Part shown: piece after piece, positions 54,301-63,809 of the stretch | Numbering within the stretch: the stretch's first letter is position 1 | Layout: every line of letters begins with the position of its first letter | Assembly (NCBI GenBank): GCA_905147135.1 | Contig: LR990056.1 | Location: 382,001 to 446,000 of the forward strand | Direction of reading: 5' to 3' | DNA from: Blastobasis lacticolella | Lineage: Eukaryota > Arthropoda > Insecta > Lepidoptera > Blastobasidae | Length of the DNA stretch: 64,000 bases | Program-made: the position numbers and the translations under genes | Notes under the pieces: generated by a model | Databases searched by the model: none | What the model was told of the DNA's origin: nothing | Seen by the model: the letters and a program-made list of their open reading frames with translations, nothing else

Positions 54301-56710
54301 GAGACCGTGACTGTATATTATTAATTTTATTTTTTTGTTAAAAGAAGCATAACATATACAAAATAACATTTCAGAAGCATATAACAAATAAAGACTTATA
54401 CTTTCTTAAATTGATACATACTATAACAGAAAACATTTACATAATATATAAAAAAAAATCATAAAAATAAACTATAGGTAACAATCGTGTGCGTCTTATT
54501 TGTGCCAGCCTCTGTTTATGATATTCAACAAGTCGTTAAGCACTGGAACATTTCCAAATTTATGGAAGATGGCTCACGTTGTGCCTATTGCTAAGACCGG
54601 TAACATTAATGATGTCAAAAATTACAGACCAATATGTCTCTTAAATATAGCGGCCAAGATTTTCGAATCCTTAGTGTACCCACACATTTCGGACCTCGTA
54701 AGTGAAATTTTAGTACCAAGTCAACATGGGTTCCGTAATAGAATGTCCACGACCACCAATCTTACTCAATACTTCAGTGATTTAGCTGAATCTGTAGACA
54801 AAGGGCGTCAGGTCGATGCAGTATACACTGATATAAGCAAGGCCTTCGATAGAGTGAATCACGATTTGCTTATTTTGAAATTGTCCAGAGTGGGAGTTTG
54901 TGGTAGTGTACTTCGTTGGATGAAATCATACTTGTCATCTCGCTCACAAAAAGTAGCAGTTTGTGGGTACGTGTCGGACCCATTTGAGGCCACTTCCGGG
55001 GTTCCCCAAGGATCGCACCTGGGTCCGCTACTGTTCCTCATATTTGTCAACGATTTGGCATATCGGATCACCCATTCAAAATTTTTATTTTTTGCTGATG
55101 ATTTAAAACTGTACATGGTTATCGAGGACTCTTCAGACTCACTCTTACTCCAGCAAGATCTAGATAATGTGTATGAATGGTGTGAAATTAATCAACTACA
55201 ATTAAATATCAATAAATGCATGCATATAAAATTTACAAAGAAAAAATTACCCATTTTGACGACATATAAAATCGGAGACAAGATACTGGATGAAGTAAAA
55301 AGTATTAAAGATCTTGGGGTTATCTTCGACAGTGGGCTTTCTTTCAATCTTCATTTGGATGAAATAGTTAAAAAATCTTATAGGATGCTAGGTTTCGTGT
55401 GGCGTAATTGTAAGAAATTTCGAACAGTATCTGCTTTGAAAATAGCCTACTTTTCCTTAGTTCAAAGTAACTTGGAATATTGCTCTAGTGTATGGAGTCC
55501 TCAGTATAGATGCAATATAGATAGGATCGAAAAAGTACAGAGAAGATTTCTTTATTATTTGTCAATTCACCAAGGAAAGAAACATTCTCTATCTTCTTAC
55601 TCGGAACGCTGTGCCTTTTTTAAAGTGATACCACTTAGGAAGCGACGTTGGATTGCTGATTTGATGTTGTTGTACAAAATTGCCAATAGTCTGGTCAACT
55701 GTCCTCAACTGATTGAACAGTTGAACCTCAATGTTCCACGAATACATAGCCGCGTCGTAGACAAAAGAACTTTTACCAATAAGTATTATAGGACTAATTT
55801 GGGCCTGCACTCCACAGTCCCCCGAATGTGCAGGGAATACAATCATTTGTGCGGAGCGGCGGATGTAGATTTATTCCACCTCAAGAGTATGAGTTTTAAG
55901 ACCACTTTGTTCAGGCATGCTTTCGACGAAAATGCGCCTTAGATCGCGAAGAAGCACTGTGAATTGACATAGTTAAATTCCAGTTTACATACCCATATTT
56001 GAATTTCAAATTAATTTTGTTTTATAATATTAACCTACACTAACCTGTAACTCGTTATTTTTGTTATACCTGTTTTAACTTACCTTAATATAAAAGTACT
56101 CACTGCTGTTGTTATGATGTCCAGTTAGTTATCAATGATTAACGATACAAGATGTGTTTGCCTATAATTGGTTTTACACTTAAAACTAGAGTACAAAATG
56201 TATTTTTTATAGTTTATACCTACCTATGTATCTTGTGTACAAACTGTTGGTGAACCAAAATAAATAAATAAATAAATAAAAAATAAATCAGATGGGTATC
56301 AACATTTACATGGGATGACTTCTTTAACATACTTTTTAAACTTGGGTAAAGTATTTGAAAATATGTCCACTTCAGATTTATTGTGATATTTACACGCATG
56401 ACGAATAAAACCGTTTACCCTGTAACGCTTTCTTGTAGGGTTAACGAATATATTACATCCAGATTCTCCCCCAGGACCCCCGCGCGCGTCTCACCCGCGC
56501 CGCCATCCGCGTATACTCCACCGCCCACCTCGCCTGGTCCCTCACCCGGTTAGCCCAATACGCGCGATTCCTCTCCGGAGCCGCGCGCGCGCACGCACCA
56601 CCGCTCGCCGCGCTGGGGCTGGCGCTGGCGTACGCGCCACCGCCCATAACAGAGATGGATGACCCCACCTGGACGGATGCTGCGAAGGCATTGCTCAGCG
56701 GGGATTTTGG
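51370..56710 (+). CDS. PEX12: Peroxisome assembly protein 12 (PEX12), first four exons
   Basis: Exons 51370-51489, 52237-52345, 54001-54191 and 56475-56710 join in phase to about 218 residues. The protein begins MAAYAAHLTRTAGGAPSVFQ. It shows the family's N-terminal landmarks: 'PSVFQLAAADALSDTLKPAL', 'WCVDWYDELYLLFDLCLQYH', 'ASFSESFYGLVRV' and 'STAHLAWSLTRLAQYARFL'. They match human PEX12 in order and spacing. PEX12 is a peroxisomal-membrane subunit of the PEX2-PEX10-PEX12 ubiquitin ligase that recycles the import receptor PEX5. Human PEX12 is 359 residues, so the last TM region and the C-terminal RING-like domain (~140 residues) are absent here. No exon for them is visible to 64000. Donors are gtatgg, gtgagt, gtagcg and gtgagt. 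Exon 3 has a decayed duplicate (53523-53633) and exon 4's end is tandemly repeated. The gene may continue outside the window or be broken. Confidence 0.88.
51645..51950 (+). mobile_element. Diverged tRNA-headed SINE copy
   Basis: 'aggttcaaaccc', 'gagaagagtcattggta', 'gaacactaacc', 'caatctggtcaggtt' and 'agatggcagtc' follow the order of the SINE at 53634 at lower identity. An old insertion in PEX12 intron 1. Confidence 0.6.
52405..52583 (-). mobile_element. Helitron-like 3' end, reverse
   Basis: The complement reads '...aaccgcttt' / 'cgtgctaagccggtgtgggt', ending 'cgctag' at 52405. It is related to 31020-31218 and lies in PEX12 intron 2. Confidence 0.5.
52880..53125 (-). mobile_element. tRNA-headed SINE copy, reverse
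   Basis: 'gctatctgacctctgtg', 'aggggaacctgactagattgg', 'cacattcagtcgcctgaatg'. The decayed head complement is at the right ('gtggcgctgtgatttcaaac'). It lies in PEX12 intron 2. Confidence 0.7.
53131..53425. repeat. Interspersed repeat, reverse of 44390 family
   Basis: 'caaacgagcaaacaatccacctgatgg', 'aacaaaaatgcaggg' and 'actgtgaggactaagatgaaa', then 'ctggctaccttatcc'. Joins the blocks of 9147 and 8760 in inverted order. It lies in PEX12 intron 2. Confidence 0.55.
53523..53633 (+). pseudogene. Decayed duplicate of PEX12 exon 3
   Basis: Starts after 'gctgtag' and matches exon 54001-54191 almost base for base ('gcctccttctccgagag', 'ttctacgggctggtccgcgt'). It has a 1-nt deletion creating an early in-frame TGA and a ~30-nt deletion, and it stops at 'ctccgcgacaa'. 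There the SINE at 53634 begins, so the exon's end and donor are missing. It cannot replace exon 3. Confidence 0.8.
53634..53970 (+). mobile_element. tRNA-headed SINE, best full-length copy
   Basis: The head gcctcggtggccgagcgg carries an A-box-like segment, and 'gggttcgaatccc' is a clear B box, so the promoter is of the tRNA type. The body runs through 'gaaaacatcgtgatgaaacc' and 'cagatggcagttgctccactg', and the end is 'attaacgccaagatgatgatg'. It lies between the pseudo-exon and the true exon 3 of PEX12. Confidence 0.85.
54490..56285 (+). mobile_element. Jockey-like retrotransposon, 5'-truncated
   Basis: Insertion in PEX12 intron 3, same strand as the gene, holding the RT and C-terminus of ORF2, ~330 bp of 3' UTR and a (AAAT)n tail at about 56258-56285. 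The ends are estimated; no target duplication was confirmed. Confidence 0.8.
54500..55942 (+). CDS. Retrotransposon reverse transcriptase (ORF2 3' part)
   Basis: An intact frame of ~480 residues: 'HVVPIAKTGNINDVKNYRPI', 'SQHGFRNRMSTTTNL', 'AVYTDISKAFDRVNHDLL' (catalytic Asp), 'SGVPQGSHLGPLLFLIFVND', 'FLFFADDLKLYMV' (catalytic Asp-Asp), the thumb and the conserved C-terminal block to the TAG at 55942. No stop or frameshift is seen, so the insertion is young, but the endonuclease and ORF1 are missing. It has the same architecture as, but is a different family from, 45640-49242. Confidence 0.85.
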   Translation: MCQPLFMIFNKSLSTGTFPNLWKMAHVVPIAKTGNINDVKNYRPICLLNIAAKIFESLVYPHISDLVSEILVPSQHGFRNRMSTTTNLTQYFSDLAESVDKGRQVDAVYTDISKAFDRVNHDLLILKLSRVGVCGSVLRWMKSYLSSRSQKVAVCGYVSDPFEATSGVPQGSHLGPLLFLIFVNDLAYRITHSKFLFFADDLKLYMVIEDSSDSLLLQQDLDNVYEWCEINQLQLNINKCMHIKFTKKKLPILTTYKIGDKILDEVKSIKDLGVIFDSGLSFNLHLDEIVKKSYRMLGFVWRNCKKFRTVSALKIAYFSLVQSNLEYCSSVWSPQYRCNIDRIEKVQRRFLYYLSIHQGKKHSLSSYSERCAFFKVIPLRKRRWIADLMLLYKIANSLVNCPQLIEQLNLNVPRIHSRVVDKRTFTNKYYRTNLGLHSTVPRMCREYNHLCGAADVDLFHLKSMSFKTTLFRHAFDENAP

Positions 56711-57860
56711 GTGAGTTGTGCTCGTCTAAGTATCTGTGTAACACGCCACGCTGGGGCTGGCGCTGGCGTACGCGCCACCGCCCATAACAGAGATGGATGA
56801 CCCCACCTGGACGGATGCTGCGAAGGCATTGCTCAGCGGGGATTTTGGGTGAGTTGTGCTCGTCTAAGTATCTGTGTAACACGCCACGCTGGGGCTGGCG
56901 CTGGCGTACGCGCCACCGCCCATAACAGAGATGGATGACCCCACCTGGACGGATGCTGCGAAGGCATTGCTCAGCGGGGATTTTGGGTGAGTTGTGCTCG
57001 TCTAAGTATCTGTGTAACACGCCACGCTGGGGCTGGCGCTGGCGTACGCGCCACCGCCCATAACAGAGATGGATGACCCCACCTGGACGGATGCTGCGAA
57101 GGCATTGCTCAGCGGGGATTTTGGGTGAGTTGTGCTCGTCTAAGTATCTGTGTAACACGCCACGCTGGGGCTGGCGCTGGCGTACGCGCCACCGCCCATA
57201 ACAGAGATGGATGACCCCACCTGGACGGATGCTGCGAAGGCATTGCTCAGCGGGGATTTTGGGTGAGTTGTGCTCGTCTAAGTATCTGTGTAACACGCCA
57301 CGCTGGGGCTGGCGCTGGCGTACGCGCCACCGCCCATAACAGAGATGGATGACCCCACCTGGACGGATGCTGCGAAGGCATTGCTCAGCGGGGATTTTGG
57401 GTGAGTTGTGCTCGTCTAAGTATCTGTGTAACACGCCACGCTGGGGCTGGCGCTGGCGTACGCGCCACCGCCCATAACAGAGATGGATGACCCCACCTGG
57501 ACGGATGCTGCAAAGGCATTGCTCAGCGGGGATTTTGGGTGAGTTGTGCTTATCTTTGTATCTGCGTAACATGCCGCGCTGGGGCTGGCTCTAGCGTACG
57601 CGCCGCCATTAATAACAGAGATGGACATGGGCGTAGGAAGGGGGAGCCGGAATGGTCTGGTGCCCACTCCAGGATGGAGTGCTCACTGGCTGTACGTTGG
57701 CGATTAACTCGGCTTTATCGGCCATCTCAGTGGCCAGGCCCCCCCTGGAAAATAGCCTACGCTAAATAGATACGCTAATGGAGATGGATGACCCCACTTG
57801 TACGGAGCACATTGCTCAGCGGGAATTTTGGTGAGTCTAGTTGTACTCATCTAACGTTGT
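56612..57860 (+). repeat. 138-bp tandem array covering PEX12 exon 4 end and splice donor
   Basis: Full units start at 56612, 56750, 56888, 57026, 57164, 57302 and 57440, every one 138 bp. A diverged eighth starts at 57578 and resumes at 57781 after an inserted element. Each unit holds the last 99 nt of exon 4 (codons from 'LGLALAYAPPPITEMDDP' to 'SGDF'), the donor gtgagt, and 39 nt of intron. Units 1-6 look identical; unit 7 has a few changes. Only the first donor (56711) ends the exon without reading into an immediate TGA. 138 = 3 x 46, so frames stay open across the array on the other strand. Confidence 0.95.
57626..57780. mobile_element. hAT-like short element with 8-bp target duplication
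   Basis: Begins catgggcgtagg and ends tacgctaatg, flanked by gagatgga at 57618-57625 and 57781-57788. Inverted relative of 39037-39175. It splits the eighth unit of the PEX12 array. Confidence 0.8.
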
Positions 57861-57873
57861 ATCCGATGCAACA

Positions 57874-57913
57874 ACCGGGACATTAACGCCAAGATGATGA
57901 TGATGATGATGAC
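57874..57913 (+). mobile_element. SINE 3'-end fragment
   Basis: 'gaccgggacattaacgcc'-type end ('cattaacgccaagatgatga') with a (GAT)n tail; the rest of the SINE is absent. Confidence 0.6.
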
Positions 57914-58885
57914 GCAGGATAACCTACGTCACCTTCACAGTCTATTAATTTCATAGCTACTAACATACAATGTCCAATATACAAGTCGAAGAAGTTCAAA
58001 AGATCGCTATACATATTATCTATACGTGGTATTGTAATCCAGACCTGGAATTCATATAAAATATCTAAATACAGAGTTATCTCCTATAGTAATGATTTTT
58101 ATTGTATTTAAATGTTCCTTACGTCAAATGAATAACCTTATACACATGGCTTTTTGTCGCCGCCCGTCCGTTGTAGTATCTATACTCAGGGATTTAGGGA
58201 TTTATCAGATAGAAAGCGGTCGCGCTTTCAGGCGTGCCGCGTTCGCGTTCTGCGGTCTTTGTATTGTATGACTATCTAAGGCTATCGCCACAACCTTCGG
58301 CCGGAACCGTACCCGAAGCTTAGAGCTCTAAGAAATTTCATTCATGTTTGGCTACAGGCTACAAGCTACAATTAATAATATAAATGATTTAAAAACTTAA
58401 AATTAGGTTTATATTGACTGTGGAGTATAGAAATTTCTATCATTGTAAAAAATTAAATCATCACAAAAAGTTGATCTAGAGATGATAAAAATAATTCCTT
58501 GGAATTTATTTGTTCATTCAATATCGACGTTGGCTAGGAAGGTGCCACCATCGCCGAAAGTGGTTGTTTTCACCGAAGGTGGCCGAAGCCGTAGCCTAAG
58601 CATCGGTTGGACACTACCACACAGCAGGCGGTCAGACCGCGTCGGTCAACCGGAACTAATCCGAACACAGAACGAGAACCGGAACGCCTGACCACGCTGT
58701 CTGAAATATCCTTGATAGATTCCTCAAAAACCTGGGTTAAAGAGGTTAAAGGGTTGTAAGGTCCTACTAACGCCATTGGCCGTGCATGGACCCTATCCAA
58801 TCTCACCTATTCGCGAGCCTCCGCCGGATTTTATCTAACGGATCAGGTCGCCGCACGCTGAATAATAAATTTCAAAAATAATAAT
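57914..58885. other. Region after the PEX12 array, no exon found
   Basis: I looked here for the missing PEX12 C-terminal exons (a Trp-rich TM segment, then closely spaced Cys pairs) on the plus strand and saw none. The DNA is AT-rich with a GC-richer stretch at 58520-58700. Confidence 0.4.
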
Positions 58886-58887
58886 TT

Positions 58888-59235
58888 TGGTGTTAATGCC
58901 CCAGTTGTGGTCTCGCGCACAAGGGCCCAGTGTCTGTCTAGACCATGATCCAAGATTGGGCAGATCAGATAATTACTTACATTGGAGCGATGGCCACCTG
59001 ACCTCCTTGACCCTACTATCAGGGGAACCTGACCAGATTGGATCATGGTTACACCTGCACGTTCAGTCGCCTGAATGTGCAGGTTTCATCATGATGTTAT
59101 CCCTCGCCGTAAGAGCATCGGTTAACATTAAACTAATGTACATAACTCAGAAAAGAGTCATTGGTAGACAGCCGCAGTGGTATTCAAACACGGTACCTCT
59201 CGTTTACCGATATGCCGATAGCCGAGTGGTTAAGG
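58888..59235 (-). mobile_element. tRNA-headed SINE copy, reverse
   Basis: Near full-length: 3' end at left ('tggtgttaatgcccc'), body with 'ggatcatggttacacc', decayed head at right ('gatagccgagtggttaaggt'). It lies ~280 bp beyond the stop of MCT-like gene C. Confidence 0.75.
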
Positions 59236-59511
59236 TCGGATACCTTAACTACTCCTACTCCTCCGCTGAATGAGGAAGGTTAAAGAATGTGGAGGAAGCG
59301 AGAGATGTCTATCAGGACCGTAGCCAGTGGAATGATCTGGTCTTTGCCTAACCCTACGGTAAAATATGAAAAAGGAGCACAATTTATACATGTTTATTGT
59401 TAAATTTTTACATTAGGTTCAGGTACTTACATTTAATTACTTTTACCAACAACTAAATAAATACACAGTCATCGACTTGAACACCCTAACTCGCGTAACT
59501 AAATAAACGCC

Positions 59512-61831
59512 TTACTTCTTCGGCGGCTTTGCCTCCAACTTCACTTTGGTAGTTTTATTCTTCGACTTGGCGCAGACCTTGACTGCTAGCATAAAAATAG
59601 CGCTGGAGGCGATGGAGGCCCCCGAGAAGTAGAACGCCAAGTCGTAGCCGAACAGGTCGCGGAGGAAGCCAGCCGTGGAGGGCCCGAAGAGGGTCCCGAT
59701 GCCCACGCACACGAACACCATCCCGGTGGCGTTGGTCAGCTTCTCGAGCCCGTAGAGGCGCACCAGCGCGATGCTGCGCAAGCCGATGGCCGCGATCCCG
59801 AACCCGAACAGCACCGAGTACCCGTACTGGAACAGCGGCGCGTAGGAGATCCCCGACGCGGCCGTGGAGCCGCCCGACACGATCATGCACACCGCGAACA
59901 GCACGCACGGGTCGCAGCGGTCGGCCAGCGCGCCCAGCACCAGCCGCCCCACCGCGTTCGCGAGCCCCAGCACCGACACGAAGAGGCCGCAGTGCCCCGG
60001 GTCCATGCCGGCCTCCTGGTTGCGCACGCCGAGGTAGATCCACGGCACCATGCAGCCCACGAACAGCGATATGTAGGCGAAGCAGAACGAGATGAAGGAG
60101 CACTGCCGCAGCAGCGAGGGGTCCAGCATGCTGGTGAGCACGCGCTTGGTGGCCGTCGTGCACACGCCGCGGTGCTCCTTCAGGTCGTCCACGGCCACGG
60201 CGCGCGACACGGCCAGCTGGTACTCCAGCCCCGTGCGCTGGGTCGGGTCCAGCCCCGCCACGCTGCGCTGGTAGTGCGGCAGATTCTCCACCGCTCCCTC
60301 GTAGAACGCGTCGTCGCGGTAGATCGGCCGCGCCTCCGCGTTGTGCTTCTCCCAGTGGCAGCAGCCGCGCTTCTCGTGCTTCTCGTGCTTCTCGAGCTTC
60401 TCGTGCTTCTCGTGCTTCTCGTGCTTCTCGTGCTTCTCGTGCCTCCCCCTCCTGTGCTTCGGCGACGCCGGCAGCTCCACGACGACGCTGACCAGCGGCT
60501 GCTGCTCCTCTCCGAAGCTCGGCTTCGAGATGACTTTGTCGACCTTGTCGAGCTGGTCGCGGCTGACGCGGGAGGGCGCGATGGCGCGCAGCAGCATGCC
60601 GCGGCTGGCGGGCGCGGCGGCGCCGGAGGTGCCGGGCTGTCCGGGCCGTCCGGTTTGTCTGGGCTGTCCGGGCCGCGGCGGCGCCGCCACGTCGTCCACG
60701 AGTGCGGCAGCCGTCGGGTAGCGCTCGTTGGTGACGGTCCCGAAGAGCCGCTCGGCCGGCCTGACGTTGTCGGCGGCGGCGGCCGCGCCCTTGGCGGCCA
60801 GGTTGGGCAGCACGGTGACGGTGCGCGTGGGCTCCGCCTCGGCCTCGTCCATCGCCGCCACCGTCAGCGTCAGCAGCGGCCGGAAGGTGAACGACACGAA
60901 GAACACGATGCCGTACATGGCGCTCTTGACGAGCAGCGTGGTCCGCCAGTCGCAGAGGTCGCGCATCTGTTTAAAGGCGGGGTACATTACCATGATGCCC
61001 ACGCTGCAGCCCACGCTGCTGAGGGCCAGCGCGAGCGCGCGGTTCTTCTCGAAGTAGAAGCCCACGATGACGGAGGCCGGCATGTTGATGAACGCGCTGA
61101 AGCAGCCCGCCGCCGCGCTGTAGAAGATGATGAACGCGGCGTAGTGGCCGCTGAAGTAGGAGGCGAGGACGGCGAACGCGCTCATCATGGAGCCCAGCAT
61201 GGTGGTGGTGCGGAACCCGAAGCGGTTGATGCTGGCGGCGGCGATGGGGCTCATCACGTAGAAGCACATCATCTGGACGGAGCTGGCGAGCGCCGCGGAG
61301 CCGGTCGACACCTGGAAGTCCTTGGAGACGTCCTCGATGAACACGCCGTAGGTGGACATGATGCCGTCGTTGACGAAGAAGCAGAAGAAGGTGGCGGCGA
61401 CCACCACCCAGCCCCAGCCGCCGTTGGTGGGCATCGTCACCTTAAATTATAAAAAGATAGAAAGAACTTTATTCAACGATACGATAAACAGATCAGATAC
61501 ATATATCGAGATTGACGGACGACCTCCTTAAAGGTTTTGGTATTGCAAACGGTCCATAGGGTGCGGCTTACCATCAGGCAGGCTTACCGTAAGCTTGTTT
61601 GCCACCTTAGAAGTATAAAAAAATAAGAAGAAAAAAAAGATGTAAGAAGCGCAGAGCCGACCTGTATGGAAGGCGTGTGGCCCAAGCCAACAGTGGGCGT
61701 CCTTCGGCTGATGAAGTGTTTATTTGTGTATATGTGTCAGTTACCTGCGCCGCGACCTCTGTCTCCTCCCCGCCGCCGCTGGCGCCCGGCGCGCGTCCCG
61801 GGCTTGACACCATCTTGCTGGTCGTACGCAT
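59512..61831 (-). CDS. MCT-like transporter C (SLC16 family, MFS)
   Basis: Predicted as two exons. Exon 1 is 61831-61745: the ATG at 61831 gives 29 codons, MRTTSKMVSSPGRAPGASGG..., with donor gtaact. Exon 2 is 61440-59512, after the acceptor 'aatttaag'. The join is in phase and gives 671 residues. Alternatively the protein starts at ATG 61434 in exon 2. The signature is TNGGWGW in place of PDGGWGW. Two sets of about six TM segments flank a long loop. The loop has a Pro/Gly/Arg region and a run of His-Glu-Lys triplets (about 60369-60450). 'LGLANAVGRLVLG' marks the TM8 region. It is clearly the same family as A and B but more distant and very GC-rich. Codon 3 positions are nearly all G/C. The TM1 Lys of MCT1 is Ser and the TM8 Asp is Asn. 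A polyadenylation signal AATAAA (minus) is at 59393-59398. Substrate unknown. Confidence 0.88.
60369..60450 (-). repeat. 9-bp minisatellite coding (His-Glu-Lys)n
   Basis: 'cttctcgtg' repeated about nine times with one 'cttctcgag' variant. On the coding strand it adds a His/Glu/Lys run to the central loop of transporter C. Confidence 0.9.
61520..61630. repeat. Interspersed repeat, 3'-end type, in gene C intron
   Basis: Same block as 280-370 ('ggtattgcaaacg', 'accatcaggcaggct', 'taagcttgtttgccacctta'), ending in an A-rich run. It fills about a third of the predicted 304-bp intron. Confidence 0.6.
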
Positions 61832-62810
61832 TTTGCCACTATCCCTCGTCACTCAGTCACAGCACTTCATCACCAACTCACGAGGCTAGTACCTGTTGTT
61901 GTTCGTATAACAACACGTAGACAGCGGTCGTAGTTTCATTGGCTTCTTATGAATAGACCATAGGACCCGCAACAGAACTAAGATGTTCAAGGTCAATACT
62001 TGTTTATTGTTTTAAGTGTAAGTAAGCTATTAAGCTGAAATACCCCAATAGAGACCAAATAAATATTTTTATGTTATTACTTCTGTCACACAGAGGTATC
62101 TTCTGTCATTATCACTTTGATAGAGACCAGAGAGAAAAATTATAGAAGTCTCATAAGAGGAGAAATAAGAAAGTATTTAAGACATAGACTTAGGATGAAA
62201 TAGTTTGTAATTTTTCAAGAATCTATCTTTGTCGTTCCCAGTGTCGTCAATTTTCTCAGACTATCACGGAGGACATATGGCACCACATACCACAACAGTC
62301 TTCTATTCGACCCCGTATAGCAAGACCATGTCAACGCACCTCCAGTGGCACTGGTATCGCACGGAACTAAACAGGCTATCAGATACATCTGCGCGCCGGC
62401 TCGACTACGCTCGCCATCTCAAATACTATATTAGAACTTGAAACCTAGATTTACTATCCTGCGACCACTGAAACGTAATAAACTCCTTCACATCGCTATT
62501 TCCCGGGTGTTGTTTATCAAGTTCTCCGGACAGTGTGCTGCACCCGTCCCTTTCAGTGTCCCTCAGCCACAGTATTCTATGCCCCAGCCCAAGGTCCTAA
62601 TACTATTTAACCCACCTCCACCCAGGGTCCTATCGACCTCTCGGTCATACGGACCGCGTCAGACCTAATCACGGGTGATGCGCACGCTTACTTGCCGGTG
62701 GCTCTTTGGGCGTGCGCACTTCTTGACACCCACAAATCCAGTTGTTCCATATGCACTCTCCCTTAGCGGGTTGACCTCACAATACACACTCCTGCTCCAT
62801 CGGTCAGCTG
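61832..62810. other. Upstream of gene C; possible R1-element 3' UTR
   Basis: No host exon recognised. The part from about 62230 is GC-richer and lies immediately 3' of the R1-like ORF on the minus strand, so it may be that element's 3' region. The promoter of gene C would lie in 61832-62200. Confidence 0.35.
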
Positions 62811-62850
62811 CCATACTCCTTCGCTCCCTCCTCCATATCTTCTTCTGCTC

Positions 62851-63770
62851 CTATTCCTCCTCCATTCTCATCACGCGGTGCCATGCGTACGCAAACTCTC
62901 TTAACATTGTGAAGTTCGCCTCTGAGGACACAAGGTCCATGAAGTAGACCGGACCCGCTTCCTTAAGCTCTAACCCAGCAAGCATGATGCTGCGCTCCTG
63001 TTCGTACCTCTCGTATTCCCACAAAATGTGGTCGCTAGTCTCTAAAGCCTCCCCGCATAAACACTCTGCACAGTCGTTCAGATGAAATGTCAATAATCGC
63101 GCTCTAAATGCGCCATGACCGGACGGCATCTGGGAAAGAACATAATTGGGCTCCACCCACGTAGCCCCCAGTCTACCGCGGACGCACGGGTAGAAGCGCT
63201 TGAGATCCGCACCCTTCTCTTCGGCATCCCAGCGCTCCTGCCAGGCGTCTACCGCCTCATCATGGGCTGTTTTCTTGAGCTCGATCACTGCCCTTCCCTC
63301 CAACCCGGTACGGCCCGCTTCCGCCTTTCCCATCCGCCCCACCTCCAGGTCCGCAGGCAGGACACCAGCAAGCACCGCCAGAGCGGCAGTACTTGTAGCA
63401 CGGGACGCCTTCGTTAGAAGGATCAGTGCCGGGCGCTGAGTTCTGAGCAGACGGCTCTTCGTCACATAGAACCCGATCCTACTGCACCATACAGAGGCCG
63501 CGTACGTCACCGTAGCAACGAACGTACCAAAGTACAGTATTCGGAGCGCTCTACACTTAATCCCCCAAGACGAAGTAGATATTCTAGTCATTTTTCTAAA
63601 GCATCTTGCCGCCCTCTCCCCAACATTTTGTGCGTGGGCCGCGAACGAGTGCGATTCGTCCAGCTTCACCCCCAATATCTTGACGTTCGAGACACTCCTG
63701 ATCGATTTCCCACTGCGCGCTTGGATCCTAGCTGGGCACTCTAGAGCTGCCGTCTTATGCCCGGTATGTG
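62851..63770 (-). mobile_element. R1-clade-like retrotransposon ORF2 C-terminus
   Basis: An open minus-strand frame of ~270 residues: 'VKILGVKLDESHSF', 'YFGTFVATVTYAASVW', 'LLRTQRPALILLTKASRATS', 'ALAVLAGVLPADLEV'. Then come 'CVRGRLGATWVEPNYVLSQM' and a zinc-knuckle 'CAECLCGEALETSDHILWEY', all characteristic of the R1/TRAS-type C-terminus. The catalytic RT core is missing. The frame is open, so decay is recent. Confidence 0.75.
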
Positions 63771-63809
63771 GTTTAAAAAAACCCTAATACTATATACATA
63801 TCTGAGCCC

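Noticed and set aside
56550..57572. A 340-residue open frame on the minus strand
   Set aside because: It is the reverse reading of the 138-bp PEX12 array. It is open only because 138 is a multiple of three, and the repeated peptide has no independent support.
57914..58885. Search for PEX12 RING exons
   Set aside because: No cluster of paired Cys codons with splice sites was found; GC-richer frames near 58520-58700 do not resemble the family.
59992..61452. A 486-residue plus-strand open frame
   Set aside because: It is the antisense shadow of the very GC-rich transporter C coding sequence, rich in His/Arg/Gly/Ala with no domain pattern.
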